DNA of 64,000 nucleotides from the NCBI GenBank assembly GCA_016703745.1, contig JADJBK010000006.1:1426001-1490000 (forward strand), written 5' to 3'. The position numbers and the translations under genes were made by a program. Positions 37,531-44,859 of the stretch are shown here, piece after piece (the stretch's first letter is position 1; each line of letters starts with the position of its first letter). The notes under the pieces are model-generated. The model was not told the origin of the DNA, did not search any database, and saw only the letters and a list, made by a program, of their open reading frames with translations. This DNA is from Nitrosomonas sp. Lineage in GTDB: Bacteria; Pseudomonadota; Gammaproteobacteria; Burkholderiales; Nitrosomonadaceae.

Positions 37531-37549
37531 CCCCGCGCTTGTAGCGGGG
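37531..37549 (+). terminator. Hairpin after the Cys-repeat peptide gene
   Basis: CCCCGC and GCGGGG form a 6-bp stem around a 7-nt loop, 15 bp after the stop. It lacks a clear T-run, so it may be a weak terminator or an mRNA-stabilising hairpin between the peptide and the next (disrupted) gene. Confidence 0.4.
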
Positions 37550-37604
37550 TGCTGCATTTAATACATGAGCCGCAACATAAGAACTTCACTGTAACGTAAG
37601 GAAA

Positions 37605-37648
37605 ATGATGAAAACTAAAATTCAACCCTTAAGAGCAACCGTTATTTC
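37605..37648 (+). pseudogene. Start of an unknown gene cut by an IS66 element
   Basis: An open frame begins ATGATGAAAAC with a TAAGGAAA ribosome site and reads MMKTKIQPLRATVI, the start of what looks like a signal peptide. It runs into the IS66 end at 37649. The remainder of the gene is not seen in this window. Its position right after the Cys-repeat peptide suggests the two were one operon. Confidence 0.5.
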
Positions 37649-38138
37649 GTAACCGTCCAGCGCTCCCACCTATCTTTAAGTGATTGAATGAACGCTGGTG
37701 TAAGTGGCAGCAATTCATCGATGCGGTTATTGGGCCAGGTGGGTAGTTTGGCGAGTGTGTCTGCAAGCCATGCGGCGGGATCGAGTTTGTTGAGTTGCGC
37801 GGTACCGAACAAGGTTTGAATGGCAGCGGCGCGTTGACCGGCACGTTCCGATCCGGTGAATAGCCAATTCTTTTTGCCGATTGCAATCGGGCGTATGGTG
37901 TTCTCCACCGGGTTGTTGTCGATCGGAAGAAAGCCGGTTTGTGCGTAGCGGATGAGGCTTGGCCAGCGTCTGAGGGTATAGTCGAGTGCTTTGGCGGAGC
38001 CGCCGCCATTTGCGGTCTGGCTACGGGTTTGCATCAGCCAGTCATGCAATGCATGCAGTGCGGGCAGGCTTCTGTCTGCCCGCAGTTGCAGGCGATCTTC
38101 GATGCTCAGGTCTTTGCCTTCTGCTTCGATTGCGTATA
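37642..38138 (-). pseudogene. IS66 transposase TnpC, C-terminal part
   Basis: Reads YAIEAEGKDLSIEDRLQLR, then LDYTLRRWPSLIRYAQTGFLPIDNNPVENTIRPIAIGKKNWLFTGSERAG, the typical C-terminal part of IS66 transposases including the catalytic glutamate region (NNPVENTIRP). It is interrupted at its N-terminal side by the IS5-type element. The stop codon lies just outside the IS end, in flanking DNA. Confidence 0.85.
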
Positions 38139-39331
38139 GGAACCTCTGAAAAACAAACATTCTGAACGGCAGTCACTCAAAAACTGACCACTACTTCAAA
38201 TAGTGACGCTGATTTTTATGAAAACAGCCGTTCCTCTCTGGAAACAAGCTCATTTACTGGCTTGTTTTCAAATTTCAGACGCAACAAGACATCGACGTTC
38301 ATAAGCATCACCACGGATGACGTTGGCAATGGCTGTCAGGAAGGTCAAACGGGCCGCATTTTTGGCCAGGCCGCGATAGCGATTTTTAGCATACCCAAAG
38401 CGGATTTTGATATCCCGAAACACGTGTTCGACTTTGGCGCGGCGTTTCGCCAGTTCGCGGGCGGCCCCGCGCAGTAGTTGAGCCGCGCCGGAATCGTCTT
38501 TCGTGAGCCTGGCCAGTTTGCCCGGACGCATCGTGATTACGCAGACTGGAGGGTTTTCTGCCGGCATCTCCGGGCGTTTATCCAGCCCCTGATATCCGGC
38601 ATCGCCATGGACAAACTGTTCCTCGCCATGCAGCAGGGCGGCGGCTTCGGCAACGTCGCTGACATGCCCCGAGGTTACTTTGAGCGTATGCACCAACCCG
38701 GTTTCATGATCGACGCCGATATGAAACTTGCTGCCGAAAAACCATTGATTGCCCTTTTTGCTGGAATGCATTTCTGGATCACGCGACCGGCTCTTATTTT
38801 TGGTTGAAGTCGGCGCGGCAATCAGGCTGGCATCGACGATGGTGCCGGCTTTCAAGAACAACCCACGCTCACCCAGCGTTTGGTTGATGACCTGGAAGAT
38901 CTGATCCATTAACCCGTGTTTTTCCAGTAAATGCCGAAATTGCAAAATGGTGCTTTCATCCGGCACGGCTTCCAGACGAATGCCGCAAAAACGGCGCAGT
39001 GATTCAATCTCATACAGCGCATCTTCCATGCCCGGATCGGAATAGTTGTAGATAATTTGCGCAACATGCGCGCGCAGCATCAATTCCAAGGCAAATGGTT
39101 TGCGGCCACGCCCATTGCCTGGCGCATAGTGTGGTTCAATAACATCAATCATAGCCTGCCAAGGCAATAACCCGTCAAGTTGATCGAGAAACTTCTCGCG
39201 GCGCGTGACTTTGCCCTTATTGGCGTATTCGGCATCAGCAAAACTCATCTGTTGGTAAGGTTTCATGAATAGCTTCTCGAAAAAGTTTGATGCAGAATTA
39301 TATTACTTGCGGGGAATTAATCAGAGGTTCC
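38139..39331 (-). mobile_element. IS5-family insertion sequence, copy A
   Basis: 1193 bp with ends GGAACCTCTGA and TCAGAGGTTCC (inverted). The flanks are TATA on both sides (38135-38138 and 39332-39335), a 4-bp target duplication. Removing the element and one TATA rejoins the IS66 tnpC frame (SVLYAIEAEG). It is nearly identical to copy B at 40776-41969, which lies in opposite orientation. Confidence 0.92.
38268..39266 (-). CDS. IS5-family transposase, copy A
   Basis: 332 residues, a DDE transposase of the IS5 subgroup. The N-terminal DUF772-type domain contains LDGLLPWQAMIDVIEPHYAPGNGRGRKPF. Catalytic acids are in IVDASLIAAP, HGDAGYQGLD and KVEHVFRDIK. It is intact. It differs from copy B at only a few residues (for example PENPPVCVIT versus PESPPACVIA). 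It starts 65 bp inside the IS end. Confidence 0.94.
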   Translation of the reverse strand: MKPYQQMSFADAEYANKGKVTRREKFLDQLDGLLPWQAMIDVIEPHYAPGNGRGRKPFALELMLRAHVAQIIYNYSDPGMEDALYEIESLRRFCGIRLEAVPDESTILQFRHLLEKHGLMDQIFQVINQTLGERGLFLKAGTIVDASLIAAPTSTKNKSRSRDPEMHSSKKGNQWFFGSKFHIGVDHETGLVHTLKVTSGHVSDVAEAAALLHGEEQFVHGDAGYQGLDKRPEMPAENPPVCVITMRPGKLARLTKDDSGAAQLLRGAARELAKRRAKVEHVFRDIKIRFGYAKNRYRGLAKNAARLTFLTAIANVIRGDAYERRCLVASEI

Positions 39332-39595
39332 TATAAGACGCTGATGCGCTGTATCGCTGCCAATGCCATCGTGCTGGCATTGGCCTGGTACAGGTCAAAG
39401 AATTTGCGTCGCGCATGCGCCCAGCACGCCAATTCGACGCAAGGCGATGTGGCTGTGGAAAAAGTGCTTTATACCCAGCATAGTCATCGACCATCAGGTG
39501 TCCTTGCCAATTTTGCAGAAAGTGCCGCGCATGCTGACCGCTACGGCCAGCTTGATAGTCGAAGACGATGATACGCGGCCCGCAAATTACGGTGA
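39332..39595 (-). pseudogene. IS66 transposase TnpC, middle part, frameshifted
   Basis: Reads IVFDYQAGRSGQHARHFLQ and MVDDYAGYKALF in one frame and then VELACWAHARRKFFDLYQAN in another, so a frameshift lies near 39430-39440. The second part continues directly into the C-terminal piece beyond the IS5 copy. The N-terminal third of the protein is missing at 39595. Confidence 0.8.
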
Positions 39596-39684
39596 AATTA
39601 CGGTGACAGTTTACTAAATATACTAATTATGTCATGCTGGTAGCGTAGCATAATTAGTATATTTAGTAAACTGTCACCGTAATT
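39596..39684. repeat. Perfect 36-bp-arm palindrome (MITE-like)
   Basis: Left arm 39596-39631 and right arm 39649-39684 are exact inverted repeats beginning AATTACGGTGACAGTTTACT, with a 17-nt spacer. The first 18 bases are shared with the 214-bp element at 58893-59106. A tandem partial copy (AAATTACGGTG) precedes it. No coding capacity. It truncates IS66 tnpC on one side and an AAA ATPase gene on the other. Confidence 0.9.
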
Positions 39685-40400
39685 CCTATTTTTTAGCAAA
39701 ACTCGATGATATCGATACCAGGGACTCAAAGCCCATTATCTGGATTGACGACCCCATATCCTCGCTCGACGGGAATCATATCTTCTTTGTTTACAGTCTG
39801 CTAAACGCTGAGATCGTTTCCGGCGGAAGATTCGAGCAGTTGTTTGTATCAACGCACAACTTAGATTTTCTGAAATACTTGAAACGACTACCTGGTGCAC
39901 ATCAAGACGAACGCAAAAAGGAAGAGAAAAAGCGGTATCAACACTTGATTGTTGAAAGGAAGCATAGCCACTCAACTCTGTGTGTAATGCCAAATTATCT
40001 GAAAGAGTATGTAACTGAATTCAACTACCTCTTTCATCAGATTCATAAGTGCGCTTCTATAAAAGCTATAGACGACACGAATTATGTAACGTTTTACAAC
40101 TTCGGAAATAACGCAAGGAAGTTTTTCGAGATTTACTTGTACTACAAATACCCTGATCAGGGAATGACCGAAAAGACGCTACGCCTTTTCTTTGGTGAAG
40201 AAAACATTCCCGCCGTTTTAACCGACAGAATCAATAACGAATATTCCCATTTATGCGGAGTATTCGAGCGCGGCTCAACACCTGTTGAAGTACCGGAAAT
40301 GCTGACTGCTGCGCAGCAAATCATTGAAAAGCTAAAAGTGGACAACGCGCAGTACTCAGCTTTGCTGAAAAGTATTGGCGAGACAGGGGCTGCACCATGA
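39685..40400 (+). pseudogene. C-terminal part of an AAA_13-type (PrrC/RloC-like) ATPase
   Basis: The frame is open from the palindrome edge: FLAKLDDIDTRDSKPIIWI, then WIDDPISSLDGNHIFF, a Walker B plus D-loop of ABC-like AAA_13 proteins, then FVSTHNLDFLKYL (H-loop) and an alpha-helical tail ending GETGAAP. Such ATPases include the PrrC and RloC anticodon nucleases. The N-terminal part with Walker A is missing, so it cannot work. The stop overlaps the following RhuM-like start by ATGA, a true operon junction. Confidence 0.7.
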
Positions 40401-40725
40401 CTGACGGCAGCAACAAATTCATCCGCAACAGCACTGCCGAGTTCCTGATCTTTACCGGTCAGGCCGGTGAGCAGAGTATTGAAGCCTGCTACGAAGGCAA
40501 AACCATCTGGTTGACACAAAAGCTCATGGGCGAGGATTATTTCGAGCGGCTGCTGGAAGATATCCGCGAGCGGCGTTTCTCGCGCAGCCTTGGCAACTTA
40601 TTTCATTTATTCAGTTATAAGGTTGATCGTTGCACTTGTTTCATGAATGATGGCGAAAGCCCCATTTTAGTGTCTGAACAAAAAGACGGCAGTCGTGATA
40701 TTCTCCACGAAGTTTACCGCAAGAG
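40397..40725 (+). pseudogene. RhuM-family protein remnant
   Basis: Starts NKFIRNSTAEFLIFTGQAGEQSIE and TIWLTQKLM, the typical N-terminus of RhuM (virulence protein) family members, then jumps to EDYFERLLEDIRE, which belongs near the C-terminus. Much of the middle is deleted. The rest of the frame (to about 40725) is not recognisable. RhuM genes are common inside type I restriction-modification loci. Confidence 0.65.
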
Positions 40726-40760
40726 GGCCGTAGGTTGGGGTGAGGCAACGAACCCCAACA
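40726..40760. repeat. Dispersed GTTGGGG...CCCCAAC palindrome, copy 1
   Basis: GGCCGTAGGTTGGGGTGA followed by AACCCCAAC: 7-bp arms GTTGGGG (40734-40740) and CCCCAAC (40753-40759). A second copy with the same left flank GGGCCGTAG is at 58750-58784. It is a small REP-like repeat. Confidence 0.7.
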
Positions 40761-40775
40761 TTTTTAACCGGTTTG

Positions 40776-41969
40776 GGAACCTCTGATTAATTCCCCGCAA
40801 GTAATATAATTCTGCATCAAACTTTTTCGAGAAGCTATTCATGAAACCTTACCAACAGATGAGTTTTGCTGATGCCGAATACGCCAATAAGGGCAAAGTC
40901 ACGCGCCGCGAGAAGTTTCTCGATCAACTTGATGGATTATTGCCTTGGCAGGCTATGATTGATGTTATTGAACCACACTATGCGCCAGGCAATGGGCGTG
41001 GCCGCAAACCATTTGCCTTGGAATTGATGCTGCGCGCGCATGTTGCGCAAATTATCTACAACTATTCCGATCCGGGCATGGAAGATGCGCTGTATGAGAT
41101 TGAATCACTGCGCCGTTTTTGCGGCATTCGTCTGGAAGCCGTGCCGGATGAAAGCACCATTTTGCAATTTCGGCATTTACTGGAAAAACACGGGTTAATG
41201 GATCAGATCTTCCAGGTCATCAACCAAACGCTGGGTGAGCGTGGGTTGTTCTTGAAAGCCGGCACCATCGTCGATGCCAGCCTGATTGCCGCGCCGACTT
41301 CAACCAAAAATAAGAGCCGGTCGCGTGATCCAGAAATGCATTCCAGCAAAAAGGGCAATCAATGGTTTTTCGGCAGCAAGTTTCATATCGGCGTCGATCA
41401 TGAAACCGGGTTGGTGCATACGCTCAAAGTAACCTCGGGGCATGTCAGCGACGTTGCCGAAGCCGCCGCCCTGCTGCATGGCGAGGAACAGTTTGTTCAT
41501 GGCGATGCCGGATATCAGGGGCTGGATAAACGCCCGGAGATGCCGGCGGAAAGCCCTCCAGCCTGCGTGATCGCGATGCGTCCGGGCAAACTGGCCAGGC
41601 TCACGAAAGACGATTCCGGGGCGGCTCAACTACTGCGCGGTGCCGCCCGTGAGCTGGCGAAACGCCGCGCCAAAGTCGAACACGTGTTTCGGGATATCAA
41701 AATCCGCTTTGGGTATGCTAAAAATCGCTATCGCGGCCTGGCCAAAAATGCGGCCCGTTTGACCTTCCTGACAGCCATTGCCAACGTCATCCGTGGTGAC
41801 GCCTATGAACGTCGACGCCTTGTTGCGTCTGAAATTTGAAAACAAGCCAGTAAATGGACTTGTTTCCAGAGAGAAATAGCTGTTTTCATAAAAATCAGCG
41901 TCACTATTTGAAAATAGTGGCTAGTTTTTGAGTGACTGCCGTTCAGAATGTTTGTTTTTCAGAGGTTCC
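40776..41969 (+). mobile_element. IS5-family insertion sequence, copy B
   Basis: 1194 bp with the same terminal repeats as copy A (GGAACCTCTGA and its inverse). The 4-bp flanks differ (TTTG on the left, CTAA on the right), so no target duplication is visible; one flank has probably been changed by deletion or recombination. Copies A and B are in opposite orientation and enclose 1.4 kb of broken genes. Confidence 0.92.
40841..41839 (+). CDS. IS5-family transposase, copy B
   Basis: 332 residues, intact, almost identical to the transposase at 38268-39266. Same DDE motifs (IVDASLIAAP, HGDAGYQGLD, KVEHVFRDIK). Substitutions include ESPPACVIA for ENPPVCVIT and RRRLV for RRCLV near the C-terminus. 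The very small divergence indicates recent transposition of this family. Confidence 0.94.
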   Translation: MKPYQQMSFADAEYANKGKVTRREKFLDQLDGLLPWQAMIDVIEPHYAPGNGRGRKPFALELMLRAHVAQIIYNYSDPGMEDALYEIESLRRFCGIRLEAVPDESTILQFRHLLEKHGLMDQIFQVINQTLGERGLFLKAGTIVDASLIAAPTSTKNKSRSRDPEMHSSKKGNQWFFGSKFHIGVDHETGLVHTLKVTSGHVSDVAEAAALLHGEEQFVHGDAGYQGLDKRPEMPAESPPACVIAMRPGKLARLTKDDSGAAQLLRGAARELAKRRAKVEHVFRDIKIRFGYAKNRYRGLAKNAARLTFLTAIANVIRGDAYERRRLVASEI

Positions 41970-42007
41970 CTAACTGAATATCCGTATTGCCAGCCCTATC
42001 CATTATT

Positions 42008-42057
42008 AGACGACAATTAACCTGTCCGGTCAGGCGACAATTATCTTGACCGGTTGA
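42008..42057. repeat. Solo end of the IS21-family element
   Basis: The sequence from TTAGACGACAATTAACCTGT through TGACCGGTTGAG matches, in reverse complement, the end of the IS21-family element at about 63729-63779 with only small differences. No istA or istB gene is attached. It is a relic of another copy, left by deletion next to IS5 copy B. Confidence 0.82.
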
Positions 42058-42247
42058 GCAAGATTACCACTTATCTGACTGTCCGAATTTGTGAGACCAC
42101 TTCTCACTGTGGTGGCCATAAATTAATATTCATAGGTTTTGATGAAAACAGTTATAAAATCCGAATGTCGACAACCTTGGTGGCTGGGCGGGGGCTGGAA
42201 ACGCCCGAATTCCGTTCCGATATCCATCCAGCGGAGGATTTCTTCTG

Positions 42248-42670
42248 ATGAATCAAAAGACCAAAGAATTTACTACAGTAGATCAGTTGCAGTCGGCTGA
42301 GGGCAAAGACCTCGTTGCCACGCGTGCGCGCATTGAGGCGCTTGAACGGCTGCTGGAAGGGCTGATTGTCATTCCTATCATCAATCGCAAGGTCGGGCTG
42401 GACTCGCTCATCGGTCTGGTTCCGGCCGTGGGCGATGCTATCACCGCCATACTCGGTGCCTATATGGTTTGGGAGGCACGCAATCTCGGGCTATCCAGAT
42501 GGCAGCTTACACGTATGGCTATGAATATTGGGACAGATACGGTTATTGGCGCCATTCCTGTTCTGGGTGATACATTTGATTTTCTGTGGAGGTCGAATAC
42601 GAAGAATTTGCAGATTCTCAAAAAGCATCTTGATCGCCACCACCCGAAAGTCGTGACGATCGACCAGTAA
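42248..42670 (+). CDS. DUF4112 small membrane protein
   Basis: 140 residues. A charged N-terminus is followed by two hydrophobic segments: LIVIPIINRKVGLDSLIGLVPAVGDAITAILGAYMVW and NIGTDTVIGAIPVLGDTFDFLW. The repeated G(L/A)(V/I)P(A/V)(V/L)GD element is characteristic of DUF4112. The function is unknown. GGAGG lies 7 bp before the ATG. It is intact despite being surrounded by IS debris. Confidence 0.8.
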   Translation: MNQKTKEFTTVDQLQSAEGKDLVATRARIEALERLLEGLIVIPIINRKVGLDSLIGLVPAVGDAITAILGAYMVWEARNLGLSRWQLTRMAMNIGTDTVIGAIPVLGDTFDFLWRSNTKNLQILKKHLDRHHPKVVTIDQ

Positions 42671-42747
42671 AGATCGTCCATTCCCCGCTTGTGATTGGGT
42701 GGCGGGCGCGCCGTCATGCGCTTTTGCTTTTTGGCAAGCGGCCCCCA

Positions 42748-42956
42748 ACCTTTCTGACCGCCATTGTTAATGTCATCCACGGTGACGCCTATGAACATCG
42801 GTTTCTTATTTTGTCCGGAATTTGAAAATAAATATTTAACCGGGTCTGTTTTCAGGGAAAAATGGTTGTCTTTATGAAAATCAGCGGCACCATTTAAAAT
42901 GGTAACCAGTTTTTGGGCGCCTGGCGTTCGGAACACTTGTTTTTCAGATATTCCCA
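42748..42956 (+). mobile_element. Decayed 3' end of an IS5-family element
   Basis: About 209 bp resemble the last 200 bp of IS5 copies A and B: CCGCCATTGTTAATGTCATC for the transposase C-terminus, GGTGACGCCTATGAACATCG, then a terminal region ending CTTGTTTTTCAGATATTCCC. Many substitutions show it is older than copies A and B. It directly precedes crcB. Confidence 0.75.
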
Positions 42957-43001
42957 TAACATTGCCGTGACTTTGGCAAAATAAGCAGAAAGGATAAGGC
43001 T

Positions 43002-43385
43002 ATGTGGAACTCAATTCTCGCGATCAGTGTGGGCGCATCGCTGGGAGCGCTGATTCGATGGCTCCTGGGGTTATCGCTCAATACAATATTCCCCTCGATC
43101 CCTGCCGGTACGCTGGCCGCGAATCTGATTGGCGGTTATCTGATTGGAGTGGCGTTGGCATTCTTTGCTGATCACCCCACACTTGCGCCTGAATGGCGTC
43201 TCCTGGTCATCACTGGCTTTCTAGGGGGACTGACGACTTTCTCAACCTTCTCGGCAGAAGTTACCGTGCTTATCCAGCAACAGCGATTGCTCTGGGCGGC
43301 GGCCGCGATCGGCGTTCATGTTATAGGTTCATTGGCGATGACACTGTTCGGCCTGGCATCGGTCGCCCTCCTGAAACGATTCTAA
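43002..43385 (+). CDS. crcB: CrcB/FluC fluoride channel
   Basis: 127 residues with four membrane helices. Motifs typical of FluC: GASLGALIRW at the start, GTLAANLIGGYLIG, and the central GFLGGLTTFSTFS. Fluc channels are dual-topology dimers that export fluoride. It is followed 10 bp later by a DUF190 gene, a common pairing. No fluoride riboswitch is apparent in the 45 bp between the IS5 relic and the start. Confidence 0.92.
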   Translation: MWNSILAISVGASLGALIRWLLGLSLNTIFPSIPAGTLAANLIGGYLIGVALAFFADHPTLAPEWRLLVITGFLGGLTTFSTFSAEVTVLIQQQRLLWAAAAIGVHVIGSLAMTLFGLASVALLKRF

Positions 43386-43395
43386 GGAGAAAAAC

Positions 43396-43713
43396 ATGCA
43401 GGGTTTTCAAGTGACATTTTTTACCCGGCAAGACCGTCGGCACGGCAGTCTGCCGCTTGGTGAATGGTTGATACAGGAGGCGCGCAGACTGGGCGTTGCT
43501 GGCGCAACCCTGATCGCTGCGACCGAAGGTTTTGGTCACGATAGAAAATTCCATGCGGCGCATTTTTTCGAATTGGCTGACCAGCCCATTGAAGTGCTGA
43601 TCGCCATGAGCACGGCGGATGCGGATCGATTTTTCTCCCGTCTGCGGGAAGAAAACATCCATGTCTTTTACATCAAGACACCGATCGAATTTGGCATGAC
43701 CGAGAAACCCTGA
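43396..43713 (+). CDS. DUF190 family protein
   Basis: 105 residues, PII-like small cytoplasmic protein: QVTFFTRQDRRHGSLPLGEWLIQEARRLGVAGATLIAATEGFG matches the DUF190 pattern. It has a ribosome site AAGGAG. Genes of this family are frequently next to crcB, suggesting a role in fluoride tolerance or its regulation, which is not established. Confidence 0.83.
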   Translation: MQGFQVTFFTRQDRRHGSLPLGEWLIQEARRLGVAGATLIAATEGFGHDRKFHAAHFFELADQPIEVLIAMSTADADRFFSRLREENIHVFYIKTPIEFGMTEKP

Positions 43714-43850
43714 TGTCAGAGACTGACTTTGCTGCATCCGCCCAGAGCCGGTCTTCCTTTGACTGATGCCGCTGAAGGCTGATTTCAGCGCTGCGCTCAA
43801 GATTAATGAAATATTACCCGTCGCACTGGTGCTGATCGGCGTGCCCCCTG

Positions 43851-44064
43851 GTGGCTACCGCGCCATCTGTTCAGGATATCGACGAAACCGAACCGGTAAG
43901 TTATGCAGGTAAAGCACACACCATCCTGTTTGGTCACGGGGCAGTTTTAGGATTACGCATGGAACGCAATCTCATTTCGCTTGATGCGGGCTGTGTCTGT
44001 GGAAGGGAGTTTTACTGTGGCTCCCCTGGAAGATCGCAAGGTTTTTCAGGTTCCATGTGCCTGA
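43851..44064 (+). pseudogene. apaH remnant (C-terminal part, frameshifted)
   Basis: Reads KAHTILFGHGAVLGLRMERNLISLDAGCVCGRE, then after a frameshift near 44005 TVAPLEDRKVFQVPCA and a stop. This matches the C-terminus of the symmetrical diadenosine tetraphosphatase ApaH (E. coli FGHWAALMG and LDTGCVWG). One conserved Trp is replaced by Gly in FGHG. The N-terminal two-thirds are missing. Its end overlaps the convergent acyltransferase gene by about 50 bp. The stretch 43714-43850 holds nothing else I can identify. Confidence 0.7.
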
Positions 44065-44758
44065 TCTCGACTGCCAGCATGTGCGCAATCGTTTGTTCCG
44101 CCAGACGCGCAAGTTCTCGCCGATTCTGGTTATGACAGGCAATCGGCTCACAGAAGACCAGTTCTGCTCGCGTGTATGGCTGACGCAGGATTTTCAGCAA
44201 TGACTGAAAAATTGAAATATCCACATAAGCTGTATGACGGCTGACCCCGTCATCTGCCAGCGAATACTGAATTGCCACGGGATACAGACGAGTCTGGGTA
44301 TGAATCACCGGTTGTAGCAAGGATGCATGGAAATGGTGCAGAACCGTGCCATCGCCAGTCATCCCCTCCGGAAAAACAGTAACAAATCTTCCCGATTGCA
44401 GTAAATCAGCAATTTGACGGTTAACGCGCAACGCATCGCTGCGTTTTTCTCGATGAATAAACAAGGTGCCCGCCCGCTCACAAAGCCCACCAATCAGTGG
44501 CCAGCCACGAATTTCATCCTTGGCGACAAAACGTACAGGCAGGACCGTCAGCAATACGAGAATATCCAGCCATGAAGTATGATTTGCTACCAGCAACCCA
44601 ACCGATTGATTATATGATGGTATCGTGCCGCGTATGCGCAGATCGACATGCAGAATGCGCAAAAACTGCTGCGCCCACTTTGCGGCTACCTGTTGCTGTC
44701 GGGTTTTGTTCAGATAGGGATAAACAAATGATTTCAGTAGTCCGACAGCAAGGTGCAC
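44012..44758 (-). CDS. Lysophospholipid acyltransferase family protein
   Basis: 248 residues from GTG at 44758. The frame is open further upstream without an ATG, so the start is uncertain. Motif I is NHTSWLD (residues about 59-65), motif III is FPEGMTGDGT, typical of PlsC-like 1-acylglycerol-3-phosphate acyltransferases. The N-terminal membrane segment is short. The likely role is phospholipid or ornithine-lipid acylation at the inner membrane. Confidence 0.82.
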   Translation of the reverse strand: MHLAVGLLKSFVYPYLNKTRQQQVAAKWAQQFLRILHVDLRIRGTIPSYNQSVGLLVANHTSWLDILVLLTVLPVRFVAKDEIRGWPLIGGLCERAGTLFIHREKRSDALRVNRQIADLLQSGRFVTVFPEGMTGDGTVLHHFHASLLQPVIHTQTRLYPVAIQYSLADDGVSRHTAYVDISIFQSLLKILRQPYTRAELVFCEPIACHNQNRRELARLAEQTIAHMLAVEIRHMEPEKPCDLPGEPQ

Positions 44759-44859
44759 AAATAATCGGCCTAGCCGGAAATATAACCCGGCACAACGGAT
44801 CAGGTTAATGATGACTTTTATCCGGTATAGATAGCCATGAAGCAGTGTTATTTTTTATT

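Larger units (their letters stand above)
37649..39595 (-). mobile_element. IS66-family element, right part, split by an IS5-type insertion
   Basis: The outer end begins GTAACCGTCCAGCGCTCCCA, closely matching the IS66 end at 58503. Inward, tnpC is readable on the minus strand on both sides of the inserted IS5 element (38139-39331). The other end of the IS66 copy is lost: at 39596 it abuts a palindromic element. The left-hand genes tnpA and tnpB are absent here. Confidence 0.8.

Noticed and set aside
37282..37557. Antisense open frame over the Cys-repeat peptide
   Set aside because: A shadow caused by the repeats on the other strand; no start context or family.
38139..41969. Composite transposon bounded by two IS5 copies
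   Set aside because: Only copy A has a target duplication; the outer flanks do not match, so there is no sign of movement as a unit.
42957..43001. Fluoride riboswitch before crcB
   Set aside because: The 45 bp are too short and lack the conserved core.
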